Positions 1 to 4,934 of a DNA stretch of 5,145 nucleotides are shown here, in pieces. The notes below the pieces were generated by a model that was not told the origin of the DNA, did no database searches, and was given only the letters and a program-made list of their open reading frames with translations. The stretch is from the NCBI GenBank assembly GCA_964358855.1, contig CAYHQQ010000130.1:1-5145 (forward strand), given 5' to 3'. Source of the stretch: UBA2396 sp038042175. Its GTDB lineage: Bacteria > Planctomycetota > Phycisphaerae > Phycisphaerales > UBA1924. The translations under genes were made by a program, and so were the position numbers. How positions within the stretch are numbered: position 1 is the first letter of the stretch; each line of letters opens with the position of its first letter.

Positions 1-186
1 CCTGGCGACGATGTTGGGCGGGGGTGGAGGGGGGGGGTGGAGCGGAGCGTTGAGGGTGGGTAAGGTTGGGGCGCATCGGGCGGGTGGCTGCTCAGAGGGT
101 GGGGCCGAATGGCGGCCGTCACTGAACGGGTGAGGAAGTCGAGAGCGGTCACGGTGAAAGACGCTCGTGAATCGAAGGAATGACTC
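1..186. other. G-rich leader region without a supported gene
   Basis: No gene can be supported here. Plus frames 1 and 2 are open from the window edge to stops at 61-63 and 131-133, so either could be the tail of an upstream gene, but neither translation resembles a known domain. On the minus strand an ATG at 75-73 opens a Pro-rich frame running off the edge, with no ribosome binding site. Bases 16-40 are a run of G tracts, one of nine Gs, that could form a G-quadruplex on the plus strand. No convincing promoter hexamers were found ahead of the gene at 187. Confidence 0.4.
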
Positions 187-456
187 ATGACGATGATGAT
201 GAGAGAGCTTGAAGCGGTGCGGGCGGGGCTGACGGTGGAGGCCGAGCCGTGGGCGGTTCCCGGGCCGATCATGTACGACGAAGAGGAAGAGGAGGGGGAG
301 GGTGAGTTCGGCGACGACGAGGTCGACGACGACGAGAGCATCGGGGGCGGCGAGGAGTTTGAGGACGACGACGAGGACTTCCTCGACGACGACGCCGACG
401 AGGAGCCGGGGACGGGTACCGAAGGTGAGGAAGATGACGACGATGACGACCTGTGA
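187..456 (+). CDS. Small, extremely acidic hypothetical protein
   Basis: This 89-aa protein has no recognised domain. Residues 1-30 form a short mixed head with the only basic residues (Arg6, Arg12), followed by a Pro/Gly stretch. Residues 31-89 are an Asp/Glu tail: by hand count 38 of 59 positions are acidic, with no Lys or Arg, and the protein ends in six Asp and a Leu. The start is supported by AAGGA at 175-179, seven bases before the ATG. A strong intrinsic terminator follows the stop, which argues for a real monocistronic transcript. The opposite strand carries an Arg-rich frame that is only the complement of the Asp/Glu codons. Such tails are usually disordered; a role in binding cations or basic proteins is speculation. 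I recall similar acidic small proteins in planctomycetes but cannot name a family. Confidence 0.7.
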   Translation: MTMMMRELEAVRAGLTVEAEPWAVPGPIMYDEEEEEGEGEFGDDEVDDDESIGGGEEFEDDDEDFLDDDADEEPGTGTEGEEDDDDDDL

Positions 457-538
457 TCGGACGTGAGGCGTCGCGGGCCCCCATGGAAAGGACCGGACGG
501 GACCTTGGGTCTGATCGATCAAGGGCGAAAGACCGATG

Positions 539-580
539 AAAGCGACGGCGCGGCACCAAAGCCGGGCCGTCGCTTTCTTT
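539..580 (+). terminator. Intrinsic terminator after the acidic-protein gene
   Basis: An 11-base arm at 539-549 (AAAGCGACGGC) is perfectly complementary to 566-576 (GCCGTCGCTTT). The 16-base middle can add three inner pairs (552-554 with 561-563). The 3' arm runs directly into CTTT, giving a short pyrimidine/T-rich tail. It lies 82 bases after the stop at 456 and just before the next gene's ribosome binding site. It therefore separates the two transcripts, and it also argues against the longer reading frame that opens at 463. Confidence 0.75.
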
Positions 581-582
581 GT

Positions 583-586
583 GGAG
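583..586 (+). promoter_or_regulatory. Ribosome binding site deciding the 595 start
   Basis: GGAG at 583-586 sits eight bases before the ATG at 595. The upstream in-frame ATG at 463 lacks such a site, and translation from it would run through the terminator hairpin. The shorter start is therefore preferred. Confidence 0.65.
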
Positions 587-594
587 CAGCTGAC

Positions 595-1050
595 ATGGAC
601 GAGAAATCGCGTGAGTTGTCGGACGGCGGGTCGGCGCCCGGCGAGCGTCGAGTGGGCGGACGTCCGGCCGGAGACGGGGTTGTGGATAAGCGGCTGGGCC
701 TTGATCGCCGGGAGATCGCGGCGGCCAGGGGCGAGACGACGGGCCTGGAGCGTCGGCGCGGGCCGGGGCGGCGGCTGTCGGATTTCAGCAAGTCGGCCGA
801 GGAAGGCGAGATGACCAAGGAGCAGTTTTTGTTCCTGGTCGCGATCAACGAGTTCAAGAAGGCCAACGACATGACGTTCCCGACATGGACGGATGTTCTT
901 GAGGTGGTCAGGCTGCTGGGGTACCGCAAGACGTGCGCGAGCGACATCAAGCTGCGGGCGGCGGAGGACTGGCAGGAGGCGCCCGACGCGAAGGCGAACG
1001 TGAGGCCGCAACGGTGGGCGGAGAGATTCAAGGACAAGCGGGCGGCGTAG
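595..1050 (+). CDS. Conserved planctomycete-type hypothetical protein
   Basis: This 151-aa soluble protein has no signal peptide or membrane segment. The N-terminal half (about residues 1-65) is low-complexity and rich in Gly, Arg and Asp, and is likely disordered. The C-terminal half looks folded and constrained: a basic RRRGPGRRLSDF segment, then an acidic EEGEMTKEQFLFL helix, then FPTWTDVLEVVRLLGYRK, and a Trp/Arg-rich end. From memory this block (GRRLSDF, MTKEQFLFL, PTWTDVLEVVRLLGYRK) recurs in planctomycete hypothetical proteins of unknown function. The mix of basic patch and helical segments would suit a small nucleic-acid or protein-binding domain, but that is inference and no catalytic residues are evident. 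A longer frame opening at 463 is rejected because it includes the terminator. The gene converges on the serpin, with repeat copy A between the two stops. Confidence 0.75.
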   Translation: MDEKSRELSDGGSAPGERRVGGRPAGDGVVDKRLGLDRREIAAARGETTGLERRRGPGRRLSDFSKSAEEGEMTKEQFLFLVAINEFKKANDMTFPTWTDVLEVVRLLGYRKTCASDIKLRAAEDWQEAPDAKANVRPQRWAERFKDKRAA

Positions 1051-1054
1051 GAAG

Positions 1055-1110
1055 CACCCCCTCCGGCCTCGAAGACTCGGCCACCTCCCCCGCTAGGAGC
1101 GGGGGAGGAG
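1055..1110 (+). repeat. Palindromic repeat, copy A (short variant)
   Basis: This 56-base copy lies between two convergent stop codons. It starts five bases after the stop at 1050 and ends directly against the serpin stop complement at 1111. It shares the opening CACCCCCTCCG, the core TCGAAGACTCG and the GC hairpin with copies B and C, but lacks their third hairpin. Hairpin 1 pairs GGCC (1065-1068) with GGCC (1079-1082). Hairpin 2 is a perfect 11-bp stem, 1084-1094 with 1098-1108, with a three-base AGG loop. It could act as a bidirectional terminator for the flanking genes, although neither side has a T tract. Confidence 0.8.
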
Positions 1111-2346
1111 CTAGCGCGGATCGCTCACGCGACCGGCGAAAAGGATCTCGCCGGTGGCGTCGTGGCGGATCACGAAGATGAACGGGTGATCGGCGTGGAA
1201 GATCACGGGTTTGGGCGGCTCCTCACGGCTTGGGGCGGCGGCGGTGGGCGCCAGGGGGACGGCGGTGGCGGCGGCGGCCTCGGTGCCCTTCTCGTCGAGC
1301 TCGACGTCGGCGACGTGGATGACGTCGGAGATTTTGAGGGGCTTGGCGGCCATCTGGTTGAACTTGGCGTCGTCGCTGAACGAGTTGGTCATGCCCAGGG
1401 CATTGAGTTGCTTGTGGAGTGACTGGCGGGTCTGGAACTTGAACTTGGGCATCTGGAAATCGACAAGCCTGCTCTTGAAGGACTTGTTCAGCCCCTCGAA
1501 GGACTCGGCGGTGAGTCCCTGCTCGACCTGGAGCTGGCGGGCGTCGTCGGGCAGAATCACAATGAATGAGACGCCGCCGCGGTAGGGAATCTGCACGGCC
1601 GCGTAGGCCTCGCCCGTTGTGTACGACATGTGCCGGACATCGGCGAGCGTCGCGACCTTGACGGGCGAGCCGGTGCTGAGACGGAAGTCGCGGTCGGTGG
1701 TTGCGGCTTTGGAGAAGGGCTCCCACCATGAGCCCTTGAAGAAGACGGCGTTGGTGAGGACGAGCTTGGCGTCGGTGAGGTCCGATGCGCTGACGAGCTT
1801 GGTGATGCGATGGTTGGTGTGGGTGTCGGTCCAGGCGTTGATGAGGTCGGCGGACTTGGCGGGGTCTTTGTCGAGCTGGCCGGCATCGGCGGCGTAGCTG
1901 GCCTTGAGGCGATCGTTGAACGCGGGGAGGACAGACATGCCCAGCCAGAGGCGATTGGCCTCGGTCCACTGGTAGGTTTTGGAGGGATGATCGGCCGCGG
2001 GTGGAGCGAGGCGGCGGGTAAGGGCGGCGAAGGAGTCGCGGAAGGTGCCCTCGGTCTGGGTCCAGCGCATGACCTTGGAGATTTCGGCGGCGGTTTCGCC
2101 CGTGGAACCGGCGGAGGTCATTGCGAGGGCCGTGGAGATGCTGTGGGGGGAGAAGAAGACGTTGCCGTTGCCCTTGGCGAGCTCGCGGTAGAGGTCGAAG
2201 GCGAAGCGGGCGTTGTCGGCGGCGAGGGTTTTGGGGTCGCTTGAGGCGGGTTCGGCGGGGAGGGTGGGCTGCGGCGGGCTGGAGAAGGCGAAGGTCAGGC
2301 CAGCGGCGGCGGCGATGGTGAGGATGGAGTAGAGGCGGCGGGTCAT
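1111..2346 (-). CDS. Secreted serpin-family protease inhibitor
   Basis: This 411-aa protein has the usual size of a full serpin. An N-terminal signal peptide (basic MTRR, then a hydrophobic segment to about residue 21) is followed by a Pro-rich linker, suggesting export. Serpin landmarks are NVFFSPHSI (62-70), a TGETAAEI helix, LTNAVFFKGSW (197-207) at the breach, and the C-terminal HPFIFVIR through GEILFAGRV (387-407). The hinge of the reactive loop, E352-K-G-T-E356 followed by four Ala, matches inhibitory serpins, so it should trap target proteases by loop insertion. The loop itself is odd: it is Ala/Pro-rich and about nine residues longer than in alpha-1-antitrypsin by my alignment. The P1 residue is therefore uncertain (Thr368 by hinge counting, or Arg374 as a trypsin-like alternative). 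The ATG at 2346 has an AAAGGAG site seven bases upstream. Its target protease is unknown. Confidence 0.93.
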   Translation of the reverse strand: MTRRLYSILTIAAAAGLTFAFSSPPQPTLPAEPASSDPKTLAADNARFAFDLYRELAKGNGNVFFSPHSISTALAMTSAGSTGETAAEISKVMRWTQTEGTFRDSFAALTRRLAPPAADHPSKTYQWTEANRLWLGMSVLPAFNDRLKASYAADAGQLDKDPAKSADLINAWTDTHTNHRITKLVSASDLTDAKLVLTNAVFFKGSWWEPFSKAATTDRDFRLSTGSPVKVATLADVRHMSYTTGEAYAAVQIPYRGGVSFIVILPDDARQLQVEQGLTAESFEGLNKSFKSRLVDFQMPKFKFQTRQSLHKQLNALGMTNSFSDDAKFNQMAAKPLKISDVIHVADVELDEKGTEAAAATAVPLAPTAAAPSREEPPKPVIFHADHPFIFVIRHDATGEILFAGRVSDPR

Positions 2347-2353
2347 GGCGGGG

Positions 2354-2360
2354 CTCCTTT
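2354..2360 (-). promoter_or_regulatory. Strong ribosome binding site of the serpin gene
   Basis: On the minus strand AAAGGAG (plus-strand CTCCTTT) lies seven bases before the serpin ATG at 2346. It fixes the start and rules out the longer frame-shifted minus-strand reading across this point. Confidence 0.8.
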
Positions 2361-2429
2361 GGGGGTGGAGCGCGGGAGGGGGGGATCTGGTTCATTGGAT
2401 CCGACTCGTGTCGTCGAACTGCCAAGGCA

Positions 2430-2462
2430 ACACGCCGAAGCCTTCGGCGGGCTCCGGCGTGT
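2430..2462 (-). terminator. Possible terminator hairpin after the Kelch/dockerin gene
   Basis: ACACGCCG (2430-2437) is complementary to CGGCGTGT (2455-2462). Inside it lies an overlapping near-perfect palindrome (2433-2449) that could form an alternative stem. It begins 37 bases beyond the stop codon of the minus-strand Kelch protein. No T tract follows on the minus strand, so efficient intrinsic termination is uncertain. It may instead mark a 3'-end processing or stability structure between the Kelch gene and the serpin. Confidence 0.35.
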
Positions 2463-2499
2463 CGGCTATGAGGGCGTGGGCGTGAGCACCGGCTCGGCG

Positions 2500-3897
2500 T
2501 CAGCACCCATGCTCGAAGGCGAGCACAAAGGCGTCGTAATCGAACAAATCGATGGTCTGATCGTGGTTGAAGTCCGCTCTGGGGTCGCCGGACTCAAGGG
2601 CGATGACGAAGTCGTCGTAGTCGAAGAAGTCGAGTGCCCCATCGCAGTTGAAGTCCGCCGAACAGATGGTGAGGCGTGCGGGATTGCAGATGATGGAGCC
2701 GCAGTCGTTGGTGACCACGCAGTCATACACGTCCACATCGGTGTCGGTTACGTGGGCGATGGTATAGGATGGGCCGTTTTGTCCGGGGATCTCGACTCGG
2801 GGCTCGCCGTGTCGCCACTGGTAGGTGAAGGGCCCGTAGCCGGCGGCATGGAGCGAGAAGGTCGCCGGGCCGCCGGGGCAGGCGATCTGCGAGTCGGGTT
2901 GGAGCGGCAATCCGATACAGCTGAGTTCCCAGGTTTCGTTGGAGTATACGAAGTCGTTCAAGCCGCCGAACAGAACAGTTGCGTGACGAGCAGAATCGTA
3001 GGCCATCGCATGACCGATCCGAGAAGAAGGCCCGTTGACGACCTCGCGCCTGGTCCAAGCGCTCCCATCCCACTCCCAGGTCTCATCGCTCACAGTCACG
3101 TCGTAGGGGCCAGGGCCGGGCACAGCGCCGCCAAAGAGGACCATGACGTGACGATCCGAGTCGTAGACCATCGCGGCGGAATGTCGTGGCGGCGGCGCTG
3201 CGACCAAACGCTGGGTCCATTGACTGCCGTCCCACTCCCAGGTATCAGAATTCGCGTCACCGGAGCTTGTCATACCACCGTAGAGAACTGTTACGTGCCG
3301 GGTGGAGTCGTAGGCCATCGCATAGAAAAGGCGAGGAGAAGGGCCACTGACCGTCCGCTGGGTCCATGTGCTGCCATTCCATATCCAAGTGTCGCCCAGA
3401 GCTTCGAGGCTGGATCTCCCACCGCCGAATAGGACTGTGACGCCGCGCAGAGAGTCGAAGACCATTCGGTGTCCTTCCCTCCGAGAAGGGGCGGCCACAA
3501 GTCGCTGGGTCCACTCGCTCCCGTTCCATTCCCAAGTTTCGTTCGTGTACACATCCTTGAAACCTCCAAAGACAACGGAGACGCCGCGCGCCGAGTCATA
3601 GGCCATGGCGGTTCCGAAGTGGAGCCTTTCAGGGCCGAGGACGTTGCGCCCTGTCCAGACGGCGCCGTTCCACTCCCAAGGTTCTCGCGTGTCTCCGCCG
3701 TAGACAACGCAAACGCCGCGAGCCGAGTCGAACGCCATGGCGTGCCAGGATCGCGCGCTGGGCGAGCCACTCACTGATCTCTGCATCCATTCGATGGGCT
3801 GAGCGTGGACGAATGAGGAGCTCAGAATCCCAGCCACGAAGGTGGCGAGATGGGCGTTGATACGCCGGGACATGAAAGGGCGAACGAAAGTCATCAT
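2500..3897 (-). CDS. Exported Kelch-propeller, Ig-like, dockerin-tailed protein
   Basis: This 465-aa protein is probably exported or cell-surface. A signal peptide (basic MMTFVRPFMSRR, hydrophobic core, likely cut after VHA near residue 32) is followed by six Kelch-like repeats (about 43-329). Each is about 48 residues, with the pattern hAMAYDSxR, VLFGG, then TWEWDGSxWTQR, and together they should form a six-bladed beta-propeller. Residues about 331-413 look like an Ig-like domain: Cys340, YQW at 359-361 and YDC at 391-393. The C-terminus is a dockerin-like pair of EF-hand calcium loops, DFNCDGALDFFD (415-426) and DFNHDQTIDLFD (442-453), and the protein ends in Gly-Cys. Planctomycetes use such GC-ended dockerin-like tails on many secreted proteins; an anchoring or sorting role is inference. 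The start at 3897 follows AAGGAG. A longer frame from a TTG at 3954 is less likely. No enzyme active site is visible. Confidence 0.9.
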   Translation of the reverse strand: MMTFVRPFMSRRINAHLATFVAGILSSSFVHAQPIEWMQRSVSGSPSARSWHAMAFDSARGVCVVYGGDTREPWEWNGAVWTGRNVLGPERLHFGTAMAYDSARGVSVVFGGFKDVYTNETWEWNGSEWTQRLVAAPSRREGHRMVFDSLRGVTVLFGGGRSSLEALGDTWIWNGSTWTQRTVSGPSPRLFYAMAYDSTRHVTVLYGGMTSSGDANSDTWEWDGSQWTQRLVAAPPPRHSAAMVYDSDRHVMVLFGGAVPGPGPYDVTVSDETWEWDGSAWTRREVVNGPSSRIGHAMAYDSARHATVLFGGLNDFVYSNETWELSCIGLPLQPDSQIACPGGPATFSLHAAGYGPFTYQWRHGEPRVEIPGQNGPSYTIAHVTDTDVDVYDCVVTNDCGSIICNPARLTICSADFNCDGALDFFDYDDFVIALESGDPRADFNHDQTIDLFDYDAFVLAFEHGC

Positions 3898-3904
3898 CGC
3901 GATT

Positions 3905-3910
3905 CTCCTT
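3905..3910 (-). promoter_or_regulatory. Ribosome binding site deciding the 3897 start
   Basis: AAGGAG on the minus strand (plus CTCCTT) is seven bases before the ATG at 3897 and ten before a second ATG at 3894. The resulting N-terminus is a good signal peptide. The longer frame begins with TTG at 3954 and would place 19 non-signal-like residues ahead of it. Confidence 0.75.
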
Positions 3911-4247
3911 ATGGTTGGTGGCGAGGGATGGACTGCGTTCCCTCCATTGCACAAGTCTCAGACGCGGCAACTTCCCACCGGCGACGCATGAGCGACATCG
4001 AATCCGCTGTGATCATGAGTGGACGACCTTTCTCGCTCATTCCTGGTGGTCATAAGTGTGGGGCGCAGTGCATCTCTACAGGGAAGTGTCCCTTATCCAT
4101 CACGGGGCGCGGAGCGAACCCCTCCAGATGACGGCCCGAGGCTCGCGAAATGGTGCTCGTGTGGGCGTGAAACTGACAATGGGCGACGGGCGCGGCGAAG
4201 CGACCGGAGTGAAGGGCGAAGGCTTGGTATCTCCTTCGCGTGGGTGT
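3911..4247. other. Intergenic stretch, no supported gene, possible decayed repeats
   Basis: Open frames here have no recognisable domain, and the longest runs through the repeats at 4248-4384, so none is called. It should hold the Kelch-gene promoter on the minus strand, but I see no clear hexamers. A 7-bp hairpin pairs GCGAAGG (4216-4222) with CCTTCGC (4233-4239). Two pieces resemble fragments of the repeat family: ACCCCTCC with CGAGGCTCGCGA (4118-4148), and CGAAGCGACCGGAGTG (4197-4212), which on the minus strand resembles the CTCCGTCGCTTCG start. Both are short enough to be chance. Confidence 0.35.
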
Positions 4248-4282
4248 GGGAGGTGGCCGAGACTTCGAGGCCGGAGAGGGTG
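4248..4282 (-). repeat. Palindromic repeat, copy D (partial, inverted)
   Basis: Read on the minus strand, these 35 bases match the first 35 bases of copy A at 33 positions. They include the GGCC/GGCC hairpin 1 (4255-4258 with 4269-4272) and the CACCTCCC start of hairpin 2. The hairpin 2 loop, its 3' arm and hairpin 3 are missing or diverged. The copy ends 21 bases before copy B and faces it, so D and B form an imperfect inverted repeat that could extrude as one large cruciform. Confidence 0.75.
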
Positions 4283-4303
4283 AGGCACCCGAAGCACCGG
4301 ACG

Positions 4304-4384
4304 CACCCCCTCCGTCGCTTCGAAGACTCGCGACACCTCCCCCACTGCGTGGGGGAGGAGGGGAGACCCCGCTGCGCGGGGGAG
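4304..4384 (+). repeat. Palindromic repeat, copy B (full length)
   Basis: This 81-base copy lies 22 bases upstream of the DUF559 gene. It differs from copy C by three substitutions and one single-base indel. Three hairpins stand in a row: GTCGC (4314-4318) with GCGAC (4330-4334); a perfect 10-bp stem 4336-4345 with 4349-4358; and CCCCGC (4367-4372) with GCGGGG (4376-4381). Hairpins 2 and 3 both have a TGC loop. It may drive recognition by the adjacent nuclease, block read-through into that gene, or both; these roles are inferred. Confidence 0.9.
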
Positions 4385-4390
4385 TCGGAA

Positions 4391-4406
4391 GTAATATACT
4401 CGTTAT
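4391..4406 (+). promoter_or_regulatory. AT-rich patch with -10-like TATACT before the DUF559 gene
   Basis: GTAATATACTCGTTAT is a sudden AT-rich island in GC-rich DNA between copy B and the ATG at 4407. TATACT (4395-4400) resembles a -10 box, but no -35 match is present: that position falls in hairpin 3 of copy B. No ribosome binding site is well placed (GGAAG at 4387-4391 is 15 bases away), so the mRNA may be leaderless or poorly translated. Confidence 0.25.
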
Positions 4407-4934
4407 ATGCATTCACCGGCGAATCAGCCTGAACAACGGCCACGGCCCGGGAGCGTCAGTGGGACACCTCAAGCGAAAGAGTTTGCGATTGAGCTGCGGA
4501 AGGAGATGTCGCCTGTTGAACGGATACTGTGGTCGCGATTGCGCGGAAGGCAACTGGGAGGTTTGAAGTTTCGGAAGCAGCATCCGATGGGGCCTTGGAT
4601 TGCGGACTTCTATTGTTGTGAGGCGGCGCTGGTGGTAGAGGTTGATGGGTCGGGGCATCGGGGGGAGCGGAAGGAAATGGATGCGAGCCGAAATGAGTGG
4701 ATGAACAAGCGACACATCGGGGTGTTGCGGTTTACGGGGAGGGACGTTTTGCACAAACTATCGGGTGTGTTGTCGACGATCCAGCGCGTCGCGGAGGATC
4801 AGATGCGACAGTTGAATCCGCACCCAACGGAGACACCCCCTCCGTCGCTTCGAGGACTCGCGACACCTCCCCCACTGCGTGGGGGAGGCGGGGAGGCCCG
4901 CTGCGCGGGGGAGAAGAATCACTTCTTGAAGTAG
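4407..4934 (+). CDS. DUF559 endonuclease-like protein with repeat-encoded tail
   Basis: This 175-aa protein belongs to the DUF559 family, which has a Vsr-like PD-(D/E)XK nuclease fold. The core spans about residues 20-133: LRKEMSPVERILWSRLR, then GLKFRKQHPMGPWIADFYC, VVEVDGSGH, an acidic/Arg helix, and GVLRFTGRDVL. Likely metal-site residues are Asp67 (IADF) and Glu78 with Asp80 (VEVDG), and His84 follows in the conserved GxxH position, so it appears intact. Biochemical function is not established for the family; DNA cleavage or repair is the usual inference. Residues about 143-169 are read from repeat copy C and give a Pro/Arg/Gly-rich, probably disordered tail unrelated to the fold. The start at 4407 lacks a good ribosome binding site, but Met34 is too late. 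The last 16 bases overlap the end of the convergent ferredoxin gene. Confidence 0.88.
   Translation: MHSPANQPEQRPRPGSVSGTPQAKEFAIELRKEMSPVERILWSRLRGRQLGGLKFRKQHPMGPWIADFYCCEAALVVEVDGSGHRGERKEMDASRNEWMNKRHIGVLRFTGRDVLHKLSGVLSTIQRVAEDQMRQLNPHPTETPPPSLRGLATPPPLRGGGGEARCAGEKNHFLK
4834..4913 (+). repeat. Palindromic repeat, copy C (full length, translated)
   Basis: This 80-base copy is nearly identical to B. It keeps hairpin 1 (4844-4848 with 4860-4864), a perfect 10-bp hairpin 2 (4866-4875 with 4879-4888) and a 5-bp hairpin 3 (4897-4901 with 4905-4909), the last two with TGC loops. It is in frame with the DUF559 gene and encodes its C-terminal tail. It ends five bases before the ferredoxin stop triplet at 4919, so it also lies in that gene's 3' untranslated region, where hairpin 2 could slow or end transcription from either side. 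Confidence 0.9.

Larger units (their letters stand above)
4304..4913 (+). mobile_element. Candidate mobile unit: DUF559 nuclease between direct repeats
   Basis: Copies B and C, about 95% identical and in the same orientation, enclose a single nuclease gene. That is the layout expected of a small transposable or copy-dispersing unit. The nuclease gene appears by eye less G+C-rich than its neighbours. Against mobility: no target-site duplication is visible at the outer edges, and DUF559 proteins are not established transposases. A solitary copy of the repeat (A) elsewhere in the window shows that the repeat disperses without the gene. The boundaries are those of the repeats and may be wrong if copy D belongs to the unit. 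Confidence 0.35.

Noticed and set aside
1..75. Partial genes running in from the left edge
   Set aside because: Open frames exist on both strands, but the translations are Gly- or Pro-rich artefacts of G tracts and no start or family match supports them.
149..157. TCAC-G-GTGA palindrome ahead of the acidic gene as an operator
   Set aside because: Only four base pairs, expected by chance, and no nearby regulator gene.
269..559. Minus-strand Arg-rich frame opposite the acidic protein
   Set aside because: It is the complement of the Asp/Glu codon runs, overlaps the terminator and has no ribosome binding site or domain.
463..594. Longer N-terminus for the 151-aa protein starting at 463
   Set aside because: The extension would be translated through the terminator hairpin at 539-576 and lacks a ribosome binding site; 595 has one.
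519..1037. Minus-strand 172-aa frame opposite the 151-aa protein
   Set aside because: Low-complexity translation with no recognisable domain. The plus-strand gene has a start signal and a conserved-looking core.
1223..2506. 427-aa minus-strand frame rich in Arg and Pro
   Set aside because: It is a shifted reading of the serpin gene, which is clearly the real frame by family motifs.
2359..3432. 357-aa plus-strand frame opposite the Kelch protein
   Set aside because: It is the complement of the Kelch repeats and dockerin-like tail; no domain of its own and no start signal.
4019..4432. 137-aa plus-strand frame across copies D and B
   Set aside because: It runs through non-coding repeats, has no recognisable domain, and overlaps the DUF559 start.
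1055..4913. CRISPR array
   Set aside because: The repeats are few, unevenly spaced, occur in both orientations and are highly structured; there are no regular spacers and no cas genes.
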